Positions 8,538 through 15,936 of a stretch of 20,322 nucleotides of DNA are shown one piece after another. The stretch comes from a virus. Position 1 is the stretch's first letter. Every line of letters starts with the position of its first letter. The notes beneath the pieces are model-generated. The model made no database searches, was not told where the DNA came from, and saw nothing but the letters and a program-made list of their open reading frames with translations. The position numbers were made by a program, and so were the translations under genes. The stretch spans positions 1-20,322 of the IMG/VR virus record IMGVR_UViG_3300034061_000833; one strand, 5' to 3'.

Positions 8538-8773
8538 TGCAGGACTGGCGCGGGTATCGCGTTGGGTCTCGGTTTGAATTGGATGTAATTGGCGGAGGCG
8601 TCTTTGATGTTTTGCAACGGAACAACGTGGCAAGATTATTACCCGGACCGAGCGACGCGGGAGAAGGATCAAGAAATCCGCCATACGGTTCGAGTGGTGA
8701 CTCCTCCGACGACCGAGCCAGTGACGATCGCAGAGGCCAAGGCACAGCTCAGCATCGGGGCAAGCGACGATAG
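8522..8773 (+). CDS. Small phage protein overlapping the head-tail connector gene
   Basis: The first 40 or so residues (MQVELMQDWRGYRVGSRFEL and onward to RNNVARLL) resemble small phage proteins that begin with a strand, a GxxxG-type turn and a short helix, often found before gp6-like genes. The rest, from residue 41, is a Ser/Gly/Asp/Arg-rich tail read out of frame with the downstream gene, which it overlaps by 167 nt. An alternative ATG at 8537 overlaps the upstream stop as TGATG and has AGG at 8526-8528. Function is unknown. Either the tail is a real overprinted segment or the useful protein is just the N-terminal part. Confidence 0.55.
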   Translation: MQVELMQDWRGYRVGSRFELDVIGGGVFDVLQRNNVARLLPGPSDAGEGSRNPPYGSSGDSSDDRASDDRRGQGTAQHRGKRR

Positions 8774-9239
8774 TCACGACACAGAGCTGGCGTCGATGAT
8801 TGCAGCGGCTCGCGAGGAATGGGAACGCGACACCTCCATTGCATTGATTACGCGGACGCTGGAACATCGGCTGCCAAAGTTTCTGTCTACCGTCGTTTTG
8901 TCGGTGCGGCCAGCAATTGCAATTTCCTCAGTGACCTACGTTGACACAACAGGAACAACGCAAACCGTTTCATCGACCAATTACTACCTAGACAGCGACG
9001 AGGTGCGTTTTCTTGACACATTTGTAAAACCCGATGTGCAGGGGAGAAGCGAAGCGGTCAAGATTACTTACACCGCAGGATACGGCAGCGACTCCCGCGC
9101 GTGTCCGGAACTCGATCGAATGGCAATCAAGCTGAGCTTGGCAAATCGATTTGAAGACCGAGACATGATTGCGGCATCGGGCGAGCGGCGGGCTTATGAA
9201 GCACTCGTGGCAAAGAAAATGAGGGCAAGTTATCCATGA
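8607..9239 (+). CDS. Head-tail connector protein (gp6-like, phiE125 gp8 family)
   Basis: This 210-aa protein fits the adaptor that binds under the portal. The conserved start of the family is clear in VTPPTTEPVTIAEAKAQL (about residues 31-48), followed by helices carrying ELASMIAAAREEWERDT, a beta segment with PAIAISSVTYVDTTG, and KITYTAGYG followed by a C-terminal helix LDRMAIKLSLANRFEDRD. The ATG at 8607 has a perfect GGAGG at 8594-8598 with 8 nt spacing and is preferred over the in-frame TTG at 8589. The roughly 30 residues before the family core overlap the preceding small gene. The next gene overlaps by ATGA. Confidence 0.9.
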   Translation: MFCNGTTWQDYYPDRATREKDQEIRHTVRVVTPPTTEPVTIAEAKAQLSIGASDDSHDTELASMIAAAREEWERDTSIALITRTLEHRLPKFLSTVVLSVRPAIAISSVTYVDTTGTTQTVSSTNYYLDSDEVRFLDTFVKPDVQGRSEAVKITYTAGYGSDSRACPELDRMAIKLSLANRFEDRDMIAASGERRAYEALVAKKMRASYP

Positions 9240-9583
9240 CTTTCCGCCCTGAACGAAAATTTCGACTTGGAACGATGCGGCACCGAATTACGGTGAGCGT
9301 GGAAGGCACGACACAGGACGGAGCCGGGCAGCCAGTCGTCACGCTTAGCACTTGGTTGTCAGATGAGCCAGCGAAATACGAGCCAACAACAGGCGGCGAA
9401 GGAGCACGAGGGCGACAAGTGGAGGCCGGAATCAGTGCCATATTCACAGTGCGTTATCGGGACGGCTACACGCCAGAAATGGCGATCGACATTGACGGGC
9501 AACGTTTCTGGATCGTCTACGTTAAAGCAGTTCAGGGCATGGATCGCTATCGAGAACTCTATTGCAAATCGGTGGTGCTGTAA
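9236..9583 (+). CDS. Head closure / head-tail adaptor protein (SPP1 gp16-like)
   Basis: This 115-aa protein matches the phage head-tail joining family. It opens with a basic LGTMRHRITV segment, where the M-R-H-R-I-T start is typical, then has STWLSDEPAKYEP, where most members have a WA..W segment, and a strand pair FTVRYRDGYTPEMAIDIDGQRFWIVYVKAV ending in an ELYCKSVVL strand. The closure ring blocks DNA exit until the tail docks. The length is typical. The ATG overlaps the connector stop (ATGA) and the next start overlaps its stop (TAATG). Confidence 0.88.
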   Translation: MTFRPERKFRLGTMRHRITVSVEGTTQDGAGQPVVTLSTWLSDEPAKYEPTTGGEGARGRQVEAGISAIFTVRYRDGYTPEMAIDIDGQRFWIVYVKAVQGMDRYRELYCKSVVL

Positions 9584-10092
9584 TGGCTCGCGTTTCGATT
9601 GGGATGGAGCTTATTGATGGCAACAAATTCCTGAAGCAATTAGAGCAACTGGAATCTGTCATTCGAAGTACGGTTATTGAGAACGCAATACAGGCTGGAA
9701 CGGTGCCAGTTGAAGCGGCCATGCTTGCCAACACGCCAGAAAGTGACGGTTCACGCAAAAAACAATCAACAAAAACAAAACGTCGCTGGAGTGGTGCGAA
9801 AAAACTCAAAACGACGATTCGATCAGTAGTAAGGCCAAAGAAAAAACTGGGTGTGTTGATTGGCCGGATTGGTTTGGTCGGGCCTTCTTACAGTGACGGC
9901 GGCGGGCATGGAAACCTGTTTTCAAAAGATCATAAGCGAAAGGTTTTGTGGGGGCGTGATGCTGGCACAATTCGCAAGGTCAATCAGTTTGTGAAGAAAA
10001 CGGCAGACGAAACAAAATCAGCGGCATCGGCGGCCGTGACTTCGTCTTTGAAGTCAGGAATTGAAGCCGCAGCAAATCGGATGGCAAAATAA
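9583..10092 (+). CDS. HK97 gp10-like tail completion protein
   Basis: This 169-aa protein fits the HK97 gp10-like family by position, size and its N-terminal helix (about residues 15-40, NKFLKQLEQLESVIRSTVIE) leading to VPVEAAMLANTPESDGSRKK. That Ala/Asn-Thr-Pro pattern is characteristic. A basic Lys-rich stretch (residues 60-90) and a Gly/His-rich loop (DGGGHGN) follow, and then a C-terminal Ala-rich helix. I use ATG 9583 because it overlaps the previous stop (TAATG). The upstream TTG at 9562 would add seven residues without a ribosome site. It probably acts at the neck or tail terminator. Confidence 0.82.
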   Translation: MARVSIGMELIDGNKFLKQLEQLESVIRSTVIENAIQAGTVPVEAAMLANTPESDGSRKKQSTKTKRRWSGAKKLKTTIRSVVRPKKKLGVLIGRIGLVGPSYSDGGGHGNLFSKDHKRKVLWGRDAGTIRKVNQFVKKTADETKSAASAAVTSSLKSGIEAAANRMAK

Positions 10093-10520
10093 TGGCGGAT
10101 CTTGGTAGTGCAGTCAGGGGATATCTAGCGGCGAATGTCGGCGTAGCAGCCGCCGTATCGACTCGCATATTCCCGGATGTACTGCCGCAAGGATACACAA
10201 TCAGGACAGGTGGAGCGTTGACGTACACGGTTATCAGCACGACGCACGATCACCTCATTAACGGATTGTCTGGAATTGCCAGAAGCCGAATCGAGTTTAC
10301 TGCATTTGCCTCAACGCGGGCTGGTGCGAACCTGATTGCAGAAGCGGTCAGGGCAAGTGATTTACAGGGTTACACTGGAGCAATGGGCGGCGTGTCGATT
10401 GAATCTGTAATGATCACAGGAGGCATCCAGACGCTGGATGAGCGGCCGACTGATGGATCACAGGAGCATCGATATTTAACGATTTTTGACTATATGATCG
10501 CATATCAGGAAACGGTGTAA
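10092..10520 (+). CDS. Tail terminator / completion protein (DUF3168-like)
   Basis: This 142-aa protein shows the DUF3168 pattern: an N-terminal helix (AVRGYLAANVGVAAAVSTRIFP), a segment PQGYTIRTGGALTYTVISTTHDHLINGLSGIARSRIEFTAFA, and an end strand YLTIFDYMIAYQ. Members cap the tail tube after it reaches tape-measure length. The ATG overlaps the gp10-like stop (TAATG) and the major tail protein gene begins 1 nt after its stop, exactly the expected neighbour order. Confidence 0.85.
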   Translation: MADLGSAVRGYLAANVGVAAAVSTRIFPDVLPQGYTIRTGGALTYTVISTTHDHLINGLSGIARSRIEFTAFASTRAGANLIAEAVRASDLQGYTGAMGGVSIESVMITGGIQTLDERPTDGSQEHRYLTIFDYMIAYQETV

Positions 10521-10521
10521 A

Positions 10522-10974
10522 ATGGCAACGGGAACACGATTTAAGACCGGCAACACAGCAACGATCACACTGGGTGGAGCACAGACGACCGGCATCACTA
10601 CAGCGTGGGCTGGAAATGTTGTTTCCATTAATCCAGGGGAATGGACGCTCGGTGAGCGCGACGTGACATTGCTGGCAGACACTGGATTCACCCGAAATGA
10701 CCCACACGATTTGGCTACGCCAAACGAGATTAGCGGCGTGGTTCGGTTCAGTCCATCTTTGGGACTGCCGCCAATTGACGGAACAGTCGCAACTGTGACC
10801 GTCACGCTTCCGCAGCTCAGCACAGCAACCAGCGGAGTAACACGCGGAACGATCACAGGCAAGGCGTTCTTCAGCCGTGTGGCGTTTCCTCAGTTGGCAA
10901 ACAACGAAACGATGGATTGTGAGTTCACCTTGAAAATGACTGGCGAAACCCTATCACAGACACGAGAGACATGA
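10522..10974 (+). CDS. Major tail protein (tail tube)
   Basis: This 150-aa protein is small, Thr/Gly-rich and predicted to be nearly all beta strand, as expected for a tube-forming subunit. Recognisable parts are the start (MATGTRFKTGNTATITLGG), the internal segment VVSINPGEWTLGERDVTLLADTGF, a loop NEISGVVRFSPSLGLPPIDG, and the C-terminal strands NNETMDCEFTLKMTGE. Its place between the tail terminator and the chaperone genes supports the call. It would be one of the most abundant virion proteins and so is a candidate target for the modification enzymes in the operon. Confidence 0.82.
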   Translation: MATGTRFKTGNTATITLGGAQTTGITTAWAGNVVSINPGEWTLGERDVTLLADTGFTRNDPHDLATPNEISGVVRFSPSLGLPPIDGTVATVTVTLPQLSTATSGVTRGTITGKAFFSRVAFPQLANNETMDCEFTLKMTGETLSQTRET

Positions 10975-11237
10975 TGCAAATTAAATTGATTGACCACATC
11001 GGCGAAGCTCCTAACGGATCGCCAGTGGATCACGAGCAATGGATCGTGTTTTGCGATGACGTGCAGGTCGGATACTTGCCGAAATCGCCTGACGCATGGC
11101 TGCAGTGCATTGTGTCATTCAGCGAAACAACAAAGGCTGAATTGATTCAGGCTGTGAATGAAACAGCAGCGTTGAAAATCGGCGGCGTTGTTATGCCGGT
11201 CGATCCCGATCTCGAACCAAACGAGGATGAAGAGTAA
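10971..11237 (+). CDS. Hypothetical tail-region protein
   Basis: This is an 88-aa acidic protein of unknown function (C-terminus PDLEPNEDEE). It has two short predicted strands with CDDVQVGYLP, and a helix SETTKAELIQAVNETAA. The ATG at 10971 overlaps the major tail protein stop (ATGATG, with a second ATG at 10974), and its own stop overlaps the next start. Strict coupling on both sides argues for a real gene. Its position between tube protein and chaperone suggests a role in tail assembly. Confidence 0.75.
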   Translation: MMQIKLIDHIGEAPNGSPVDHEQWIVFCDDVQVGYLPKSPDAWLQCIVSFSETTKAELIQAVNETAALKIGGVVMPVDPDLEPNEDEE

Positions 11238-11635
11238 TGACACTAACGAGAGCGACGTTAGGAAAGTTGACGAAACGAGCAACAAAGGACATTGAAGTTT
11301 GCGGGCATAAGGTCAGGCTTCAGCGGCCGACGCCGCTGGAGCACTCGCAATACCAAATGTCTTTGGTTGACAAGGATGGCAAGTGGAATGCGACAAACCT
11401 AAACGATGCAATCATGCTGCTGACGGCACGCATGTGGATCGACGAAGAAGGCGAGCGGTTGTTTAAAGACACAGAGACGAAACAACTCGGCTCAATTGAT
11501 CTTGCGTTTTATCAGCAGTTGTCGGAGCAGTGTCAGAAGTTTGCCATCGTTAGTGAGGCGTCGACAACGCTGGGGGAGTCCGACAAAACCACCGTCTCAG
11601 ATTTGCCTGCCGAGTCTGCCTTGAGCTTGGAATAG
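11237..11635 (+). CDS. Tail assembly chaperone, G-like (upstream frame)
   Basis: This 132-aa protein resembles the gpG-type chaperone that coats the tape measure. It has a beta start (IEVCGHKVRLQRPTPLEHSQYQM) and a helical middle (NATNLNDAIMLLTARMWIDEEG). The C-terminal 20 or so residues after TTLGE are polar. A GGGGGAG run lies near the 3' end at 11572-11578, and the -1 frame is open from 11557 through 11937. This is the classic G/GT layout in which a few per cent of ribosomes shift into the second frame. The zero-frame stop is at 11633-11635. Confidence 0.78.
   Translation: MTLTRATLGKLTKRATKDIEVCGHKVRLQRPTPLEHSQYQMSLVDKDGKWNATNLNDAIMLLTARMWIDEEGERLFKDTETKQLGSIDLAFYQQLSEQCQKFAIVSEASTTLGESDKTTVSDLPAESALSLE
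11572..11578 (+). other. Probable -1 frameshift site making a G-T chaperone fusion
   Basis: The zero frame reads CTG GGG GAG here. A Gly tRNA in the P site on GGG can slip back one base and still pair with GGG, after which the -1 frame reads GGA GTC CGA and stays open to 11937. The fusion would be about 233 aa (113 + 120). The heptamer resembles lambda's GGGAAAG but the A-site re-pairing is poor, so slippage may be P-site driven or happen elsewhere in 11557-11635. Confidence 0.5.
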
Positions 11636-11652
11636 ACGATCCAGAGGCGTGG

Positions 11653-11937
11653 TTGGATTCGATATCGGATCGGGTGTTTGATGTGTGGTGGGCGTATTAC
11701 CAGTGCGAGCCGTTTGGATCGCACTGGGAACAATTCGCGTCTGTCTCTGCAATGATTCACAGCAACACGGTAATGATGGCGGCAACACGAGGGGCAAAGG
11801 TCGATCCGTTAAGCGTGGTCGATTTTATGCCATCGGATTCAATGAAGTGGCAGAAACGGACAAAGCTAAAATCACGCGGCATTAGTCACCCAAAGGCACA
11901 AACTGACATTCTCAAGCGGGCTTTCGGTTTCTCATGA
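11653..11937 (+). CDS. Tail assembly chaperone, T-like (downstream frame)
   Basis: This is the second half of the chaperone pair. From 11653 the frame encodes 94 aa including a Trp/aromatic-rich motif (VWWAYYQCEPFGSHWEQF) that I associate with phage T-like chaperone segments, in which an ePFG motif follows a W.ay helix. The only start codon available is TTG at 11653. The similar-looking frame extends upstream as FACRVCLELGIDDPEAW with no ATG, GTG or TTG back to the stop at 11554-11556, so translation most likely enters by a -1 shift from the upstream gene. Its stop overlaps the tape measure ATG (ATGA). Confidence 0.72.
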   Translation: MDSISDRVFDVWWAYYQCEPFGSHWEQFASVSAMIHSNTVMMAATRGAKVDPLSVVDFMPSDSMKWQKRTKLKSRGISHPKAQTDILKRAFGFS

Positions 11938-13676
11938 CAACAATTACCGCACTCAATGTTCGTCTTGGAATGGACGTATCGAACTTCAGCGAGGGGGCAA
12001 ACCTCGCGAAGAGCGAGGTAACAAAAGTCGCCACGATCATGCGGCAATCGGTTCCTCCTGCTGAAAAGTTTAAGCAGGAGCTGGGACTGCTGAATCGTGC
12101 GTTTAGCGAATCTGGTAAGAAGTCAGTCGAGTATGCAAACGCGGTAGAACATTTGAAGCGAAAGCACGAGCAGGCCGCACCGGCGATCAGAGACGTGACC
12201 AAGGCTTCAAAGGAAGCGGGGGTATCATCATCATCGGCAATCGCAGCAATCAAGGGCATGGCGGCAGCGTATCTGACCGTGCAGACCGTAGCCAAATCGA
12301 TCAACCTTGCGTCCCAAGTCGAGGACGCCACGATTGCATTTGAAGTGCTGACCGGCAGTGCAAAAGATGGCCAGTTGCTGTTCGAGCAGATTCGCAAGTT
12401 TGCTGCCGAATCGCCAGTTACGTTTAGCAATGCTGCAGACGCTACAAAAACCATGATGAGTTTTGGCGTCGCCGCGCAGGACGTGCAAAAGAATCTGCAG
12501 ATGCTGTCAGATGTCACAGGCGGCAACAACGATCGATTCAAAATGCTGTCGCTGGCATTTTCACAAACGACCGCAGCCGGTCGATTGATGGGTCAAGACT
12601 TGCTGCAAATGATCAACGCTGGCTTTAATCCGCTCCAGCAGATCAGCAAGACTACCGGCGAATCTATGATTGAGCTGAAAAAGCGAATGGAGGATGGCGG
12701 GATATCGGCACAGGAAGTCCGCCAGGCGTTTCAGGACGCGACATCTGAAGGCGGCATGTTTCACGGTATGACCGAGCGACTTGCGGGCACGGTGAGCGGC
12801 AAGCTTAACATCGCACTCAGCGACCTTGAGCAAAAAGCCGCATCCGCAGGGCAAGCAATGGGGCCGCTGCTTATTCAATTGCTCGACACCTTTACCAGAC
12901 TGAAACCGATTCTCGATGCGGTCATTAACCTTGTTGACGGCATATCGCAGGGGCTCGGGTTCGCAATCGCCGTGGTGACAGATCTGATTAACAGCGTCAC
13001 AAACTTCACGGTCGATACCACAGAAATGAACAAGTTTCTTGACTTGCTGGAGCAGCGAGAACGAGAAGCGGCATTTGAAAAAGAAAAGCGAACTCATGAA
13101 GAGTTTCAGCAAAAGAAAACTGTGGTAAATGAAGTTGCCATTGCAGAACGCAAGGCTGCAGAGCAGGCGCATGATTCGCAAATGAAGGCGATTGAAGACC
13201 AAAAAAAAGCAAAAGACGACTGGTTTAAAGAGCAGAAACAGAAGTACAAAGACGAGCAACAAATGTACAAAAAGGCGGCTGAAGATCGCAAGAAAGAGCG
13301 AGAGCGAGCAGCACAGCAAGCCGAAGAGCAATTTCAGCGAGACATGGAAACGGCTCGCAAGGCTGCGATGGATTACTTTGCTCAGCAGGAAGAAAAGAAC
13401 AAGCAAAGGCGGGCGGATGTTGCGGCCGGTCCGGGTGCTGGCATTGAGGTTGGATCGGCCGAAGCGGCCAAGTTTTCAGCGGATCAAATCAATCGTCAGA
13501 TGAGCGTGGCGGCAGTCCCGGATCAGCCTACACCGGGCGAAGTTCAGATTGCATGGAAGGCAGAGCAGCTTTTTAAAGAGCAGCAGGCAGCAAACGCATT
13601 AGCAACGCGGCAAATTGCGATCATGGATAGCCTCTTAAGAGAAGCCAAGGAAAACGGCTTCAGGAGAATTCGATAA
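11934..13676 (+). CDS. Tail tape measure protein
   Basis: This 580-aa protein sets tail length. It starts with a coiled region, then contains a tape-measure domain at about residues 122-279 (ATIAFEVLTGSAKDGQ, AAESPVTFSNAADATKTM, GRLMGQDLLQMINAGFNPLQQISK), a hydrophobic segment at about 306-357 (LLIQLLDTF, LGFAIAVVTDLI) that could insert in the host membrane, and a long Lys/Glu/Gln coiled coil at about 360-495. At roughly 1.5 angstrom per residue the tail would be near 87 nm, short for a siphovirus. It starts inside the chaperone stop codon (ATGA) and ends in a TAATG overlap. Confidence 0.93.
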   Translation: MTTITALNVRLGMDVSNFSEGANLAKSEVTKVATIMRQSVPPAEKFKQELGLLNRAFSESGKKSVEYANAVEHLKRKHEQAAPAIRDVTKASKEAGVSSSSAIAAIKGMAAAYLTVQTVAKSINLASQVEDATIAFEVLTGSAKDGQLLFEQIRKFAAESPVTFSNAADATKTMMSFGVAAQDVQKNLQMLSDVTGGNNDRFKMLSLAFSQTTAAGRLMGQDLLQMINAGFNPLQQISKTTGESMIELKKRMEDGGISAQEVRQAFQDATSEGGMFHGMTERLAGTVSGKLNIALSDLEQKAASAGQAMGPLLIQLLDTFTRLKPILDAVINLVDGISQGLGFAIAVVTDLINSVTNFTVDTTEMNKFLDLLEQREREAAFEKEKRTHEEFQQKKTVVNEVAIAERKAAEQAHDSQMKAIEDQKKAKDDWFKEQKQKYKDEQQMYKKAAEDRKKERERAAQQAEEQFQRDMETARKAAMDYFAQQEEKNKQRRADVAAGPGAGIEVGSAEAAKFSADQINRQMSVAAVPDQPTPGEVQIAWKAEQLFKEQQAANALATRQIAIMDSLLREAKENGFRRIR

Positions 13677-14080
13677 TGGCAGATCTCAGCGGAATCACCG
13701 CAGTCAGGCCCACATCAACAACGCAGGTTCGCACCTTGCAATACGGCGGCACCGTAGCAGTCGGGCAGCCAGTTTCCCTCAGCTCCAGCAAGTACGTCGC
13801 ATCGGACGCGAACGCATCGGCAACGCTGGCAGCGGCGACAGGAATCGCAATGACGCCTGGCGTGACAGATGGCTATGGACTTGTTGCCGTTGGCGGATCA
13901 ATCATTCTTGTCGGCACCACAATGACAGTCGGCGAAACTTATCTTGTGTCCGACACGGCTGGCGGAATCATGCCAAACGCCGACCGATCTACTGGCGACT
14001 ACGTGACCCGACTCGGCACGGCATCAACAGCAACTCAGCTCGATTTGTCTATTCAGGCAACAGGGGTGCAGGTTCCGTAA
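13676..14080 (+). CDS. Decoration-like protein (DUF2190-type pattern)
   Basis: This 134-aa protein has the pattern of phage capsid cement or DUF2190-type proteins: TVAVGQPVSLSSSKYVASDAN, ATGIAMTPGVTDGYGLVAVGGSIILVGTTM, and TVGETYLVSDTAGGIMPNADRSTGDYVTRLGTA. The Gly/Val/Thr-rich repeats suggest a beta-helix-like or beta-sandwich fold. It is unusual that it lies after the tape measure instead of near the capsid gene, so it may decorate the tail tip or be exported to the head in trans. It is linked by TAATG overlaps on both sides. Confidence 0.65.
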   Translation: MADLSGITAVRPTSTTQVRTLQYGGTVAVGQPVSLSSSKYVASDANASATLAAATGIAMTPGVTDGYGLVAVGGSIILVGTTMTVGETYLVSDTAGGIMPNADRSTGDYVTRLGTASTATQLDLSIQATGVQVP

Positions 14081-14943
14081 TGGCAACAACACTGCGAGGC
14101 GAAAAAAGCGAAGGCAAATCAAGCATTCGCTCTTCGGGAGGAATAGCGGTACTAGAGGAAGAGTACCATTTTCTCGTTGAGTGTGACTCGGTCAACACGC
14201 CGAGGCTTGAAGTGCTGGCTACCGCTGGCCTGCCGATTGTAAACGTTAGCACATCATCGAGCGGGTTTTGCATCTGCCGTGGACTTGACGCGACGCGAAG
14301 AGAAGACCAGCGCAAACTCTGGGACGTTACAGCAACATTCAGTTCCGAGGTGTCCGAGGGCCAATCGTCCACGGCATCATCAGGAACCAGCGTCAGCTCT
14401 AACCCGATCGAATGGGTTCCAATTTATGAAACCAAGTTCGAACGATTGCAGGAGATCGTGACGACAGATCAAAGCGGTGCTCGTATTGCCAACAGTGCTG
14501 GGCAGCCGTTTGAAACGGGCGTTGTCCGATCGCGATTCATTCCGATTTGGGAGTTCTACCAGTTTGAGCCAGACACTGACACAGACGAGGAAGTGATTGA
14601 CCGAAACGAAGTCGTAAACAACGGCACGTTCAAGGGCAAGTTGGAAAAAACGCTCTTGTGCACTGTGCTGTCATCTGTAGTGGGGTTTTATTACGGATCA
14701 CGTAAACGATTGACGCGATACGCATTGCGATACAACGACCAAACGTGGAAGCATAAACGGCTGGATGTTGGCACTGTCTATTTGGATGGCGGAAAGCACA
14801 AGCCGTATTTGGACGACAATAGCAACGTGATTCTCGGAGGTCTCAATGGAGCCGGAGCAAAGGTTGCTGTCGGAACTGCGCCAAGCGTGCTGGAGTTTGA
14901 TATTTATGAAGCAGTTTCGTTTAGCAGTTTCCTGAGAGGCTAA
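14080..14943 (+). CDS. Putative minor tail / tail tip protein
   Basis: This 287-aa protein has no named family that I recognise. It has an N-terminal Ser/Gly-rich stretch, a segment EEEYHFLVECDSVNTPRLEV, several predicted strands with conserved-looking aromatics (WEFYQFEP, WDVTATFSSE) and an acidic stretch DTDTDEEVIDRNE. The end carries GTVYLDGGKHKPYLDDNSN followed by VLEFDIYEAVSFSSFLRG. Placement after the tape measure in a gene string suggests a distal tail component. No enzymatic motif is visible. Confidence 0.6.
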   Translation: MATTLRGEKSEGKSSIRSSGGIAVLEEEYHFLVECDSVNTPRLEVLATAGLPIVNVSTSSSGFCICRGLDATRREDQRKLWDVTATFSSEVSEGQSSTASSGTSVSSNPIEWVPIYETKFERLQEIVTTDQSGARIANSAGQPFETGVVRSRFIPIWEFYQFEPDTDTDEEVIDRNEVVNNGTFKGKLEKTLLCTVLSSVVGFYYGSRKRLTRYALRYNDQTWKHKRLDVGTVYLDGGKHKPYLDDNSNVILGGLNGAGAKVAVGTAPSVLEFDIYEAVSFSSFLRG

Positions 14944-14944
14944 C

Positions 14945-15319
14945 ATGCCAGACGAGCGAACATATGGATTTAACGCAGAAGATGCGAGATCATTGCTGCA
15001 ATCAATCAGCACTGGGGAAACCACCTACACGGAAATCAGACCACGCGGTTCAATGAGCCGCATACAAGTCGTTCTCACGTCAGACCTGCCAGCAGCCGTA
15101 AACACAAAGCGAGACCCAAGCACAGCAACGGCTAGAATTCTTCGCAGGAAGACGGATGGAGACCTCACGCTATCCACTGACTCGATAACTATCGTGAATC
15201 GCTTTACGCAAATCAGCGTTGACGCTGGCACATATGGCAAGGCTGAAATGATCGACGGCGAATGGCAACTATACGCGGCTGATTGTCCGGGTGGTTCAGC
15301 ATCGTCAGGGAGCGTCTAA
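14945..15319 (+). CDS. Hypothetical tail-region protein
   Basis: This is a 124-aa protein of unknown function. It has an N-terminal helix (NAEDARSLLQSISTGET) and a beta-rich centre (TARILRRKTDGDLTLSTDSITIVNRF), and it ends in a low-complexity GGSASSGSV tail. Its start is 2 nt after the previous stop and its stop overlaps the next ATG (TAATG), consistent with a small tail gene in the same operon. Confidence 0.6.
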   Translation: MPDERTYGFNAEDARSLLQSISTGETTYTEIRPRGSMSRIQVVLTSDLPAAVNTKRDPSTATARILRRKTDGDLTLSTDSITIVNRFTQISVDAGTYGKAEMIDGEWQLYAADCPGGSASSGSV

Positions 15320-15936
15320 TGCTGCTGGGATGCTGCCATTGTGGCGAAACGCCGCCGAGCGAATCGGTTCCACCGAGTCAGTCATTGCCGCCGAGCACAA
15401 GCCAGTCTTTGCCCCCTAGTGATTCAGCGAGCGACGGAGTTTTGTCGACTGATCCATTAACTTGCGGAGTTTGTGCTGTAGTGCCAGCTAAATGGGTTGT
15501 GACACTTTCTGGATGGAATGGCATCAACGCATCACATAATTCATGCTGCTCTGGGATGAATAAAGAATATTTATTGTACATCAGTGCGAGAACCTCAACG
15601 CCATGCACAGTCAGCGTACCGTCACTTTGCAGAATATGGGATTCAGTAGAAAAGGCGAGCAACCTATCTACAGCAAACGGAACCCCGCCAAGCTGCGCAA
15701 ACACAACGAACCCGCGCATTCAATTAGCGATGTACGCCGCTGGTCCGAATACGACAATAGAATGCTCAATTCTTTACGGGGCACTCGGCCCATTCGGTAC
15801 TGACGGAGCGGATTGTTTTGACTACACGTTCACGACTGTGGCCGGATGCTTCTACAGTGGTTCTCTGTCATACCGTACGTTCACGGGATCGTCCACTCGT
15901 TGCAACCATGGCACTGTTACAGTGAGGCCAGCATGA
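15319..15936 (+). CDS. Cys-rich tail protein with Pro/Ser repeat linker
   Basis: This 205-aa protein has 14 cysteines (5, 6, 8, 49, 52, 76, 77, 96, 104, 126, 149, 166, 177, 195). A short N-terminal CCHCGE motif is followed by a Pro/Ser repeat linker at residues 12-36 (four PPS units separated by Ser/Thr/Gln) and a beta-rich domain (residues 55-205). Such Cys content fits disulfide or metal stabilisation of an exposed tail protein. A Ser/Thr-rich, proline-rich linker could be an O-glycosylation acceptor, which is inference. The ATG at 15319 overlaps the previous stop. The upstream frame from 15283 only repeats the neighbouring gene. Confidence 0.65.
   Translation: MLLGCCHCGETPPSESVPPSQSLPPSTSQSLPPSDSASDGVLSTDPLTCGVCAVVPAKWVVTLSGWNGINASHNSCCSGMNKEYLLYISARTSTPCTVSVPSLCRIWDSVEKASNLSTANGTPPSCANTTNPRIQLAMYAAGPNTTIECSILYGALGPFGTDGADCFDYTFTTVAGCFYSGSLSYRTFTGSSTRCNHGTVTVRPA
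15352..15426 (+). repeat. Pro-Pro-Ser coding repeats
   Basis: Four short repeats encode PPS(x)S, spaced 5 to 7 residues apart within the Cys-rich tail protein. The bases are diverged (CCGCCGAGC, CCACCGAGT, CCGCCGAGC, CCCCCTAGT), so protein sequence and not recent DNA duplication seems to be conserved. Confidence 0.7.

Noticed and set aside
12561-13406. 281-aa open frame on the minus strand inside the tape measure gene
   Set aside because: It is the antisense of a Lys/Glu/Gln-rich coiled coil, giving Leu/Phe/Cys-rich sequence without ribosome site or family features.
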